A stretch of DNA of 64,000 nucleotides from Rhyacichthys aspro (taxonomy: Eukaryota > Chordata > Actinopteri > Gobiiformes > Rhyacichthyidae), in assembly GCA_036850595.1 (NCBI GenBank), contig CM072168.1, forward strand, positions 10,469,982-10,533,981. The letters run 5' to 3'. Position numbers and translations under genes: made by a program. The notes below the pieces were generated by a model. That model did no database searches. It saw nothing but the letters and a program-made list of their open reading frames with translations, and was not told the origin of the DNA. Positions 11,399 through 23,300 of the stretch are shown piece after piece (the first letter of the stretch is position 1; every line of letters starts with the position of its first letter).

Positions 11399-13754
11399 AT
11401 GTCAACTAAACTGTTTTCAGCAAACAGTCAAGTTTTTAAATGTTTGAAACTTTTACAAACATGCCAGACACCAAAGTTCAGGTAAGGTAATAGAGACAAC
11501 TTTATTTCTATGGTACATTTCAGCGAGTTGGCATTGACCATGTTTCTGTCTAACATTAAACTGAGGAACGTGGTTTGAAAATGTACGTTTTCAGCACCGG
11601 GACTTCTGCCTTTGGTTCCGTGAAGTTAAAGGGTCGGAGCCTTCTGACTTTAAAAGATTTCAGTTCAGATGAAATCAAGAAGTTGTTGTGGATATCAGCC
11701 GACCTTAAACATCGCATCAAGCTGAAAAAAGAGGTAGGCCTAATCACCAAAGTGCAGTATGTAGTAATGTCCTACAATACTCTGAAAGATTTAGAAGAAG
11801 TCACTAAAGAAAGTTTCCTTTTATTTTTATGTCAGCATCTTCCTCTTTTGCAAGGCAAATCCATTGCAATGATATTTGAGAAGAGAAGCACCAGGACAAG
11901 AATGTCTACTGAAACAGGTGGAGTCCACATAATCACTTGCACTCTGGGTGACAAATGGATAGTATAGAACAGATTTCAGTCCAACCTCTTCTACTGTGAA
12001 CAGGCCTGATAATACCATTCCTCTAATTGTTTAGATAACTCAGGCACAAAAGAACTGCTGAGAAGCCACTTTCACGCTGCTAAAAAGACAAAACAGTGGG
12101 CAGCAGTTTTGACTGTTCATCTTCACAGATAATGAATGCATGCATTTTAATCATGTTATTGTCCTTGTGTTTTTGTATTGTATTGAACTTATTTATCTCT
12201 AATCCAGGTTTTGCTTTGCTTGGAGGACATCCTTGTTTTCTTACATCCCAGGACATTCATTTAGGAGTAAATGAAAGCTCTACAGACACAGCCAGGTGAG
12301 ACAATAAAATGATTAAGTGTTTTCTCAATCCTCATCATAGTTTAATAAATAGTAAATTGCAAAAGTATTAGCATTTACCAAGTGCATTGAAAAAAACGTT
12401 GTCATCTATTACCTATACCCCCACTGCAGAGTTCTTTCTGGTCTTTGCGATATTGTCCTGGCACGAGTGTACAGCCACTCTACACTGGAGGAGCTGGCTA
12501 AAGAGGCCTCCATACCCATCATCAATGGTCTGTCCGACCTGTACCACCCCATACAGATACTGGCGGATTTTCTCACTTTGCAGGTACTGGCCTTCAGCAA
12601 TTCTTCATGTTCACTCTTCCCATATGTTTGTAGTATCATTCTTTAAATGATGACTCTGCTTTTTAGGAGCATTACGGATCTCTAAATGGACTAACAGTCA
12701 GCTGGATTGGAGATGGTAACAATGTCCTTCACTCTTTTATGATGACTGCAGCCAAACTAGGAGTTCATCTAAAGATTGCTACACCAAAGGTTGTTTTCAC
12801 TCCTGATACTGTCACATTTTTAACTACACTCTTTTAGTGCACAGTTCATTTTAGGTTGGTCTACATGTGGTTGATTGTTAGATTACAATTACACAGCTGG
12901 GCATCAGAAACAAGGTCATTAATGAGAGACTTTCTCTTTAGGGTTATGAACCAGAAAATAGTGTAATTGAAGAGGCACAGAGACTCTCCAAGCAGGTTTG
13001 GTCCACTTCACTTACACTCAATAATAAATCCTTTGCAAAAAAAAAAAAAAAAAAAGCAAATATATACATTTATAACATTTGTCTCAGCATGGGACCAAGT
13101 TTGTTATGACCTCTGATCCGATGGAGGCTGCTCATGACAGCAACGTTTTGGTAACTGACACTTGGGTAAGCATGGGGCAAGAGGAAGAGAAAAAGAAGAG
13201 GCTCAAGGACTTTGAAGGCTATCAGATTACAATGCAGGTAATATTTTTTATGCAGTAACATTTTTTATATTCAAGCCGCCCAAATTTGTTATCCTCATTC
13301 AAACCTTAAATATGTAATATATAAATATGAGCCACACAATGTCAGCATTTTGAAAAGTAAAATTTGTCATTGGCCAATTACAAAAGTGCCCACAAAAACC
13401 CTTTTAGCATGGCATCTACAGTGCATTTTACTCCCCTCTTGGTTGCCCACTGAATAACAGACATTATCTTATGTTTTGGTACCCCAGACTGGAAGTGTGG
13501 CCAAACCAGACTGGACTTTCCTTCATTGTCTCCCAAGAAAAATGGAGGAGGTGGATGACCAGGTGTTTTATTCATCCCGCTCACTTGTCTTCCCTGAAGC
13601 TGAGAACAGGAAATGGACAATCATGGTCAGTTACATCATGTAATTTATTTATGTACGTTTAAGTCCACTTTCTGTGAACTCTCTTGTCTTTTAGGGTCTA
13701 ATGGTTTCACTTCTGACTGACTACTCTCCGAAGATCCCAGTGCCCAAGTTTTAA
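11399..13754 (+). CDS. otc: Ornithine transcarbamylase, mitochondrial
   Basis: Ten exons: 11399-11481, 11595-11733, 11836-11917, 12208-12295, 12430-12583, 12667-12789, 12942-12995, 13088-13237, 13488-13625 and 13695-13754. Exon 1 starts at ATG 11399 and encodes a Lys-containing, acid-free leader (MSTKLFSANSQVFKCLKLL) that fits a mitochondrial presequence; it is too short for a simple ORF scan. The enzyme makes citrulline from ornithine and carbamoyl phosphate in the urea cycle. Visible family motifs are the carbamoyl-phosphate loop STRTR, NGLSDLYHPIQ, WIGDGNN, the ornithine loop SMGQEEEKKK, and HCLPR with the catalytic Cys. The protein ends LLTDYSPKIPVPKF. All phases join, length is normal, and no break is seen, so the gene looks functional. 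Confidence 0.96.
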
Positions 13755-15868
13755 AATCGAGGCAAATTGTGGAATGATGCATTTTTACTTTGAAATGAAA
13801 CAGTGACCAAGCAGAATCTCTGCTGAAACAACTCTTTTTTGATACACTAAAATTTGTCCAAATTCAAATGAAGAAAAAGTTATTTGTCATTTGGTCCTAC
13901 CGTCAATTTGATACATTCATCTCAAACTCGGTTAGCTAAAGATCAATAACAAAGAAGCTATAACCTGGCCTTTAGTAATATATTGTCATATTGTAAATCC
14001 ACAAGGCTAAAATATCCATTAGTGTGCCTGCAGCAGCAAGGTATGTAAGGCTTCACTGTTAATCATTTAAATGTTGCATTATTAAATTTGTCCTTGTACA
14101 AATGTTAATTGTGAAAAATTAAGTTTCCTCTGTGTTTTCTTTAAAAGATCCAAAATACAGATGTTGTATTCCAGTCAATAAATGCCATTCATTTTAATTA
14201 GTAACATGGTGTTCTTAAAATAAATAAAATTTAAAGGTTTCTTTTTGAGCAATGCCAACTGGCTTTTACAGTGTTTTACTTTTATCCTTGCATGCCTTTA
14301 TTATTGAACCGATTTGAAAGGTTTGAAGACAAAGTGACTTGATTCATTTTTTTCAAACTACAAACCACGAGTAAATTCCCTTTATTGTTCAGATCTACTA
14401 CGCCCTCTTGTGGTCGGGGGTGGTTTCTCCTTATTTCTGATTGGTCTGTTTATCGTGACGTTTATTTGCGGGAAGCTTTGATCTTCATGGGTGGTCCAGT
14501 AGCAACTCACGAAATTATGATACGCTTAAGGTCATTCATAAACAATTTTTACAAATTTTTTAAAGAAAACATTCCCACGAGATTTTTACTAGCATTATGC
14601 TAACACATATTTCTGTACCACTTGCAGTACGCAGAACAATTAAAAACACATTTACTTGTGCAGTATCTACGGAGCTTTGCCGTTTTAATCAAATATCACA
14701 TGTTTGTGTAAGTTAAGTCTGAGAAATGCTAATGCTAACTTGGTAAAAAGTCGACAGTTGGGCGCAGAGACGACCACCCACAGAGGAGCAGAGGCTGGGG
14801 AGGAGGACGCCATTGCAGCCGCAGCTGGCCGTCGGTCTGTGGATGAGGAGGGACAAACGAGCCTAAACTTACCCATGTCCAGGGCTAATAAGGTTTCCGC
14901 ACTTAGCCCTCGGTTACTAAGTCACTCCGTGTGAGTAATGGACGGATGGCTCTCTTCGGAGGAGAAAATGCTGCGGAGTCACAGCACTGATACCAAACAG
15001 GTAAAACACTGGTGTTTCAGGGACAATGGGTGAAAGTTTGAGCTAACCTCGGCTAACCAACTAACGCTGCTTTTAGCTGGAGTTACACCGCTACTTCTTC
15101 ACACTTTTCAAAGTTTAGATTAGCCTGGCTTCACCGCTGCTGAAAACAAGATGTCGCATGTAACACCGAGAGAAAGTCGAGCTTTTCTCCGAAAAGTATT
15201 GCGTTTAAAGCATGAAGGTATTTTCAACTGCTTAAAAGTTGTGGTTAAATGTGTAAAGATACTTATTTTCTTTTGGACAATGGTAACTAACTGGCCCAGC
15301 ATTACTACCATTAAACTGGTTACTTCTTAGTAACAGCTTTTCTCGTTTGTAAAAATAGTAGGAATTAAATGATTATGATGTTTTGATCGTAAAGCTGGTT
15401 TAAATACAAGGTTAGGGGTTTATTTTTTAGTGAACACTTTTTAAGAAGTAATTACACTTTGTGTTTTAACCAAATAATCCAACATCTTTTCTATTTGAGT
15501 TTTAGTTTAGTTTTTAGTTATGTAAATAGAGGCCAGTTGTGTAACTGCTTAAAAAACATGATAAAGTTATCAGCCAAGTTCTGTTTTATTGCATTTTAGT
15601 CACATTTATTGGTTTTCAGTCTATACAGTGCAGCTTTGTTCCAACTAACACTGTTATAAACCGGTATTTCAATTTTTGCCCGTTTCAGATCTGTTTTGTA
15701 AAAAGAGATATATTTATGTGATTTGATTTGGTGTTAAATCCACCACCTAAAGTTAGAATAGTTACTAGGAGACTCTAGGAGAATCTAATTAACGACCAAG
15801 TAACATATGTTGAATTTTTGTTGTGCTTCGTCATAAACCTGGTGACATTGTGACTTCCTTTGCCACAG
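13755..15868 (+). other. otc 3' UTR and gpr161 upstream region
   Basis: A polyadenylation signal AATAAA at 14177-14182 fits the end of the otc transcript. From about 14700 the sequence becomes GC-richer. A likely non-coding first exon of gpr161 ends at about 15000 (accaaacag before gtaaaac). The remainder up to the acceptor at 15868 (ttgccacag) would be its first intron. No further gene was recognised. Confidence 0.55.
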
Positions 15869-15896
15869 CCTCTCACAATTACCTCAGCCTCTCACC

Positions 15897-18570
15897 ATGA
15901 ACACCAGTAGGAACTGCACTCCAGCGGGAAATGGTGAGGGTCTGGCCGTGCTGGAGTCCATCTCCATTGTGACCATCACTCTCCTCGCTTGCCTGGGGAA
16001 CCTCCTGATTGTGGTGACCCTCTATCGCAGGCCTTATCTGCTCACACCCAGCAACAAGTTTGTGTTCAGCCTGACCCTGTCCAACCTTCTGTTGTCCGTA
16101 CTGGTGCTGCCGTTTGTGGCCGTCAGCTCGGCCAAGAGAGAGTGGCTGTTTGGGGTGGTGTGGTGCAACTTTACTGCCCTGCTCTACTTGCTTATTAGCT
16201 CTGCCAGTATGTTGACGCTTGGGGCTATTGCCATTGACAGGTTAGTGACAAAGAGTGATCTACACTTGCATATAAAACATAAAAGTAAATCTGTTACTAT
16301 TCACGGTCTTCAAGAAAATGTTAGCTGACATTTATCTATAATGTTCTGTATAACTCAGGGTTGCAGTGTGTATTTGATGTTTATGTATTTAGAAATATTG
16401 TCATAAACCATCTTAATTGGGTAAAAAAAAGTGACATTTTCCTATTGTCATAAAATCAGAACAGAGGAAAAAAATCTCTGGGAGCAGATTTTACTGTTCC
16501 CTGAGCTGGCCTAATTACCTTGAGCACCTTTAGGGGATTGTGTTTAACAACGACGTGCACTGTAAAAAAAACAAAGACCCAAAGTGTGCTCTGTTTGCAG
16601 TTTTACAGAATCTACATTTAGCTCAATCAAATGTGAGCTGTTTCATTCAAGTCTTTTTGTCTTTTATCCAACAGGTATTACGCTGTGCTGTACCCTATGA
16701 TTTACCCAATGAAAATCACAGGAAACAGAGCAGTGGTTGTCATAGCCTACGTCTGGTTGCACTCTCTAGTGGGTTGTCTGCCTCCATTGTTTGGCTGGTC
16801 CTCCTTTGAATTTGACTGCTTCAAGTGGACTTGTGTGGCTTCTTGGCACAAAGAGCCAAGCTACACGGGGTTTTGGGTCGCCTGGTGCATCCTTCCACCC
16901 TTTTTGGTCATGCTGGCTTGTTACGGTGTCATTTTCCGTGTCGCCCGCATGAAAGCAAGAAAGGTCCACTGTGGGACGGTTGTTGTGGCCCAGGATGACT
17001 CCACCACATCTCAGAGGAACGGACGCAAAAACTCAAGCACCTCAACATCATCGAACGGGAGCCGACGCAGTCTTATCTACGCAGGCAGCCAGTGCAAGGC
17101 CTTTGTCACCATCTTAGTGGTGATAGGCACCTTCCTCGTGACCTGGGGCCCCTACGTTGTGGTAGTGTGCACTGAGGCCCTATGGGGACAGGGCAGTGTG
17201 TCACAGGTGTTGGAGACTCTGGTGGCGTGGCTGTCCTTCTGCAGTGCCATATGTCACCCACTGATTTATGGTCTGTGGAATAAGACTGTCAGGAAGGAGC
17301 TACTGGGAATGTGCTTTGGAGATCGGTACTACAGAGAGTCATTCGCCACACGACAAAGGACCTCACGCCTCTTTAGTATCTCCAACAGAATCACAGGTAA
17401 TGACAACAGCAGATCATATGTCATTTATATAATACATGTTTTTGAGGTGTAATAAGGCCTGTGGCGATGACTTGTTTGTTTCTTAATAGACCTGGGTATG
17501 TCTCCACACCTGACGGCCATGTTGGCAGGAGGCGGGCATCTGGTGGCACCTGGAAGCAGCACAGGAGACACTGGCTTTAGTTTTACTCAGGATTCATGTG
17601 AGTGCTGTCCTTTTCTGGACTTTTCTGTATCTAAGAAAAAAGGGGTTGAAATGTTAAAAATAGTTCATTGTTAAATTAAAGTAGTATTACCTTCAGCGTG
17701 AAATGCCAATAGAACATGGTTGTCTCATGGTACTCTAGACTTTACTAAAATGTATTATTTCACCTAAAGGAATGAGACTTGAACATGCATACACACACGT
17801 TTTTACTTATTCAACTTGCGTCAGCCTCCTGCAGACTTATTACAATCATACTTACATTCCTGTATCACAGCTCATCTTTGAACACGCTGTGTAAGGAGGG
17901 CAAGTAATGTCATGTACAACACAAATGGTATAATTGATTACAAAGAATTTTTTTTTTGTTTGTGATATCTGATATATTTGAACATGAACGAATCCCGTTT
18001 TGTTAAGGTAACCAGTGTTTTGTCTGTACAGGTACAGATGTGATGCTGCTGGATAACTTCTCCACAGACGGCTCCTCCCATCTGCTGTCCCATGGGAATG
18101 CGTCCGGGAAGAGGAGGAGCTCTGTCACCTTTGAAGACCAGGTGGAGCATTCCAAAGGTATCTGTCATTACTTTGTTCTAAAAACAAAGCCTCATGCTGC
18201 ACTGTTTCAAAAATGAGCTCATGATTGTGAGACACACCCTGAAGATTATATTATTTCTTAACCTTTTTTATATGTATCATCTGCCTTTTTTTCCGTAGCC
18301 GAAAACATTTCCTCCGTTCAAGTTCATGCAGAGGTCCACAAGTCTCTTGACACTTTTGCCTCCTGTTTGGCAAAGGCAATCGAGAGTGATGCCAAGCTGA
18401 CTCTATTTGGAGAGGGTTTAACTTTACCAGGGGGACTGTTCACAGCCAGGGCAGCACCAAGACCCAGATACCTGGACGGACAGAGACTAAGGCTAGAGAG
18501 TATTGACGAAGGCATAGTCAAAGATGACAGAGATGAAGAAGGACAAGATGTGGAGGAAAAAACCTCCTGA
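15897..18570 (+). CDS. gpr161: G-protein coupled receptor 161
   Basis: Five coding exons: 15897-16240, 16675-17396, 17490-17597, 18032-18157 and 18299-18570, about 450 residues. The start ATG sits in caccATG just after an acceptor. It is a class A seven-helix receptor: N-terminal glycosylation sites, TM1 with GNLLIVV, TM3 ending at the DRYY motif across the first intron, a Ser/Thr-rich third intracellular loop (RNGRKNSSTSTSSNGSRRS), TM6 ILVVIGTFLVTWGPY, and TM7 with the NPxxY position changed to HPLIY. The tail keeps RRSSVTFED, a PKA-type site, and the helix VHKSLDTFASCLAKAIE, which corresponds to the known PKA type I regulatory-subunit anchor. GPR161 is a ciliary receptor that raises cAMP and restrains Hedgehog signalling. 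Teleosts can carry two copies; I cannot say which this is. Confidence 0.96.
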
Positions 18571-20346
18571 GTACATTTTTGACTTGAATGGTTGTGAGCT
18601 ACAGTTTGACGTGCTGCATCTGCAAACACAGTTCCAGGACATTACAATTGCTCATCTGTCTCTTTGGTAAATTTTTATTCATCATACGTCATACTTGAAA
18701 TTTTATTAGCAAAGTGTTTTAGTTAGGTGTTTTTGATCATGTTGGACCAAGTGTCAGTTTTACAACATTTGTATGGGCAGTGAAATCTTGTAGGCAGCCC
18801 AAACTACTGTAAACCGGATTGGACTGTTGTAGTACGTCGTCTACTTCTATGTATTTCTGTTTCTAGATGGCAATGCAGTATGGAAGACTTTTCATGACGT
18901 TTTACATGCCAGATCTTAAAATGGCTTGTATTTATGACAGTTTTAGTCTGTTGCTTTGTTATTATAGACTAAAGCTTTAAAGTATCAGCCCACATTCATA
19001 AATATATACAACAATTTGTGTTCGTTTGCTGTGACTATGCTATTTATTTTCCTGCATAAGAAAAAGTGTATTTTAAAAAGCCAAGAACCTGACTGAAAAT
19101 AGAAATGTATAGGAAACATGGTTCTTATTGACCTTTATTGCCAAACAAATAGTTCTTGGTGCGTTTATTATTTGGGTATGGGCATGAGTGTTATTGTGTG
19201 TCATAGGCTCCAGGTACCTCACATTTCATTACACATGTGCTTAAGTACCTTGGATGTACTCAGTAATTGCACTTGAATAGAAGCCACTCTTTTTGTTGCT
19301 AGAAGGCATCGATTGTAATGTCCGTGGTTTTGTATACCGTCCAAATTAAAACATTTCATTAGAGGTGGTTGGTAAATGAAGGCTAAGTACAAACAACCAC
19401 AAAGTGACAACTTTTTCTCAATTCTTAATTCTGGCCATTATTTACAAAGCTGTCTTAATCATGACACCACCACTTTATGTGTAGCTTTTGATTGCATGGA
19501 GAGGAATTTCAAAAGAAAACCATTTTATATTTGTAGCAACTGGCTTAAGTCTTACCTCATTTTCATATTGTATGGTACTATTTTTGTATGCAAAAGCAAT
19601 GTAACTTTTTATATTCATTATACAAGAACTCTCAATACAAATATACATATTAAATGTTTTGTACTGAGATTACTGTGGTCCTGTGCTGTTTTTGTGAATA
19701 TAATTGGAACACTACATGCGGCTGCTGTCTTTCCTACGCTTGTTTCATGCCGTCTGTGTTCAGTCTAGTCCCTCAACCTGCAACACTTACTGTCTCTAAA
19801 CCATAGCAGGAACCAGTGCACAGGTCATGGGCTGTTTTGCATCAAACATGTAATGGCAAACTGTCTCTGAGGTGCATTTAACTTTATTTTTCCAAACCAT
19901 GTAAAAGATTAATTTATTGACATTATCCTGGAGAGCCAATATTTTTTCTCAAACAAAAAATTAAAGCATTCTCCATTTATAGTTTATGTAAACTCCCTCT
20001 TTACATGCAGCACACAAATATTTTTAGCTTTGTGCTACAAATTCCAAGACTTCACACATTAACACTGTTCAAAGCTCACTCTCTCCAAACAAAAAGAATA
20101 TTGCACATAACATCATCCTTGCACATAAGTCACCCATATTTTCACACTTTCAGTAAAAGATACTGACACCTGCTGCTGCATTCACACAGATGTATACAGA
20201 CACATTGGTAAGAAATTTGTCTTAAAAAAAGAAGGAGGCTAGAAATGACACTAGTTTTCAAAAGGAGGTAATCTACACTATACTTTTACAAATCTTGGGT
20301 TTTCAAGTGCTATACAGCAAAGAGAGTGTTAAAATAAAAAGCCAAA
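18571..20346. other. Convergent 3' UTRs of gpr161 and dcaf6
   Basis: AT-rich non-coding sequence between two stop codons facing each other. A minus-strand AATAAA (tttatt at 19913-19918 on plus; another at 19884-19889) would suit the dcaf6 transcript. The gpr161 3' UTR probably fills much of the left half. Open frames here are short and unsupported. Confidence 0.6.
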
Positions 20347-23300
20347 CTACTGCTCATCCTCATTTTCCTGTCCTGACCCTTCGGAGCGATCCCCCTCAAG
20401 TCGATCTGCAGGAGAAAGATGTTTAAATGATAAAAGAGCTGAGAACATTTTACTAAAAAAAACTCTTACAGTTTACATTGTGCTAATATACCTGATCTGA
20501 TATGATTGAGGGAGGCCAGCATTCGGAGCATAAAAGAAGCTGGGACGGTGATTGTGTTTCTAGTTTCCTCCAGCATCAGTTCATTTCGAGTGATAACCTT
20601 AAAGGAAAATAATAAAAAGTTTAACACAAGAAACAAACAAAGTCAAACATTTATGGTCATACCTCGTCGGCAAGGACCCTGTTGAAAGATGGAGACTCTT
20701 CTAGTGGTGACCAAATTTTGATATCATAGTCAATCCCTGAAGAAGCTAAAACTAAGAGAGCAAAAATGCCACATACAGTGACAAAACATCATCAGCTAAT
20801 TATGCCACAGAGCAGTAGGCAGAGATCCTTTGAAATCCAGAGTAAAGGACTTACTGGGGTCATACGGATGGGGCTGCAAGCAGTTGACCACGTGGTTGTC
20901 GGCTTCAAGCAGCATGAGGTGCTCTGCTGTGTGTCTGTCCCAGATAAAGATGTGGCCGCAGTCTGAACCGCTCATTACAAAGTTGTTGCCCCAGAAACAG
21001 GACTCTTTTATCTGGGCGTAAAAAGAAAAGTACTTTAATCTCAAATTAGACACAGCTTTCTATCTACAGGGTCAAAAAATGGTGTTACAATGCTTTATTT
21101 TTTGTCTAATACTTGTCCAAACGCCTAACACCGAGAAATATATGAGATGCACCATTGTCCTGGAGTTGCGATGACCCTTGTACACCATTTTCACTGAGGG
21201 TCTTCTGATGTTCTGGGTTTCGCTCTCTTCCATCTCCCGTCTTTCTTTTCTCCGGCGAAACAGCTCCTGGATACGAGCAGCTGCAGAGCGTCTGTGAAAT
21301 ATAAAGAAAACCTTCTGAATTTGCCAACACCAGGGAAAAACAAATACCTCATGCTGTTAGCATTGCTCATGACCACCATGCTTCAAATCTTCTGTGATTT
21401 TTTTTGCTGGACTTAGCGATTAAAGCATTTACAACTCACCATTTAAACTGATCAAGCCATTATTTCTTCAAAGAATACAATATTTTTTATTAGACACACA
21501 TAAGTAGTATTGAGTGAATTTGTGAATAACCCATGGAAAACTAACATCACAGTTTTTCAGGATGCCATGCAAACCTTGTTGAATTATAATATATTTTAAA
21601 AACCTCAGGTGGAGTCAGCACTCACATGCACACCTCCATTGTGTCAAATATATTTTTTGTGAGAGTCAAAGATCAATGCGTTACTTCATATGGTGCTCTC
21701 TCTGTGGCATGTCACATTTGACAGGTTCAATGCTGGTGCAAGGTTTTACCTGATCATTCTATCTCCTACAGCAGATCCTCTGGAATTAAATCTATTATGT
21801 AGTGAAACAGTCAACGAAAAAGCATAATATACAGCAAACACTACATTTTGAATAGTGTTTAGTAGTCTGGTGTTGTATTGACTAAACTATACTCTGATGC
21901 ATACCTTTGGCCCTGTCCTCTAAACCTCACAGACGGGATGAGAATGGGGTCGTCGTCACTATCGTCTGAGTCCTGGTTAGAGCGTGATGGCTGACTCTGG
22001 GCCTGCTCTGATTCCTGGCCCTCCTCCCCGACCGGTTCGGCTCTTCTGCATCCCCCTGATGTGTCCTCGTCCACCCCCTCAGTCTGACTCCTCTCCTGTG
22101 GTGATGATGCCACGCTGTCCCCCTCAGAGGAGCCCTCTGCTGGGGCCTGAGCTGAAGTGCCGGGGGCGTCACTTGGAAGCTCCGTGCAGGCGGCTGTTCC
22201 ACTCTGCTCTCCTGAAGCAGAGGGAGCTAAAAGGAACGGCTCATCAGCAAAACCACCAGAGAAACTGTGCAATCAGTTGAAATGAAAAGCTACTATTTGA
22301 TGGGAACATACTTTGTTTTAAAACAGAGCTCTCTTTTTCTCTGCTCCCAGCCAGAGATTCAGAGGTTTTTGGAGCTCCACTGCCCATTGAACTGGATGTG
22401 CTACTACTCCTGTGGACAGATAAATAAATGACACAATTAAAACTCACCATAGTGTTAAACTATTGGCACTATATCCTATTTAATGTCAATTAAAGCTAAA
22501 TGGACAAAAATGTATTTATAAATTAATTTACACTTCTGCATCTCAATTTAAATTGAAATGCATTTTCATCACTTCAAAACCAGATGCAGATTTATTGTTT
22601 AATTTATGTTACTTCCTCCACTCATAATAGTAAACTGATAAATAATAAACACATTCAGCCCTAAGAATTACCACTCATCTGTGAAGTCCAGTTTTATAGT
22701 GCTGGTGGTAGTTCCCTCTGAACTGTAGTGTAGACTGAGGACTGGTTCAGCTCCACCGGTCCGACTGGAGCCACTGCTGCTGGTTGGTACAGTCACTGTT
22801 TCATCAGGAGTTGATGTTGATGCCTCGGCTGCTCCTGTGGAGAACCAGAACCACAATAAGCCAGAAGGATTATTATCAGTGTGCCTCTTTTTCTCAACTA
22901 GGAACACAAATTCATGACACAGAAATAGGTATACAAACATGCAGCCTTCCCTTGCATCACTCCACACAGATTACCAACACAACAAAACCATGGTACCATG
23001 CAGTGAGCACAAAGAAGTACTTTCACAAAGACCAAAAAACAAGAACACAAAATGAAACAAACAACTAAAGCAACAGACAACTTCTTAAAAGAACAACAGA
23101 GATCCAAACCCTAAGTATTCAACTATTATTTATCATTTCTAGCAACAAATTAGGTTCCAGTGAAAGTACCAGCCACATTAAGCAAACAATGGACAGAAGA
23201 TTAACTATTACTATTATATATTAAACCATTTTACACAGATACAGTTTTAAGATAGTAACTAGATTAGTTAGATTTGTTTTTGGAGATAAAATGACTTTTA

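Noticed and set aside
11575..11594. otc starting at 11575 or at ATG 11581
   Set aside because: This part is intron ending tttcag at 11594. A better start with mitochondrial leader lies in the exon at 11399-11481.
14385..14934. Short open frames upstream of gpr161
   Set aside because: They fall in the likely promoter and untranslated exon, without family resemblance or conserved start context.
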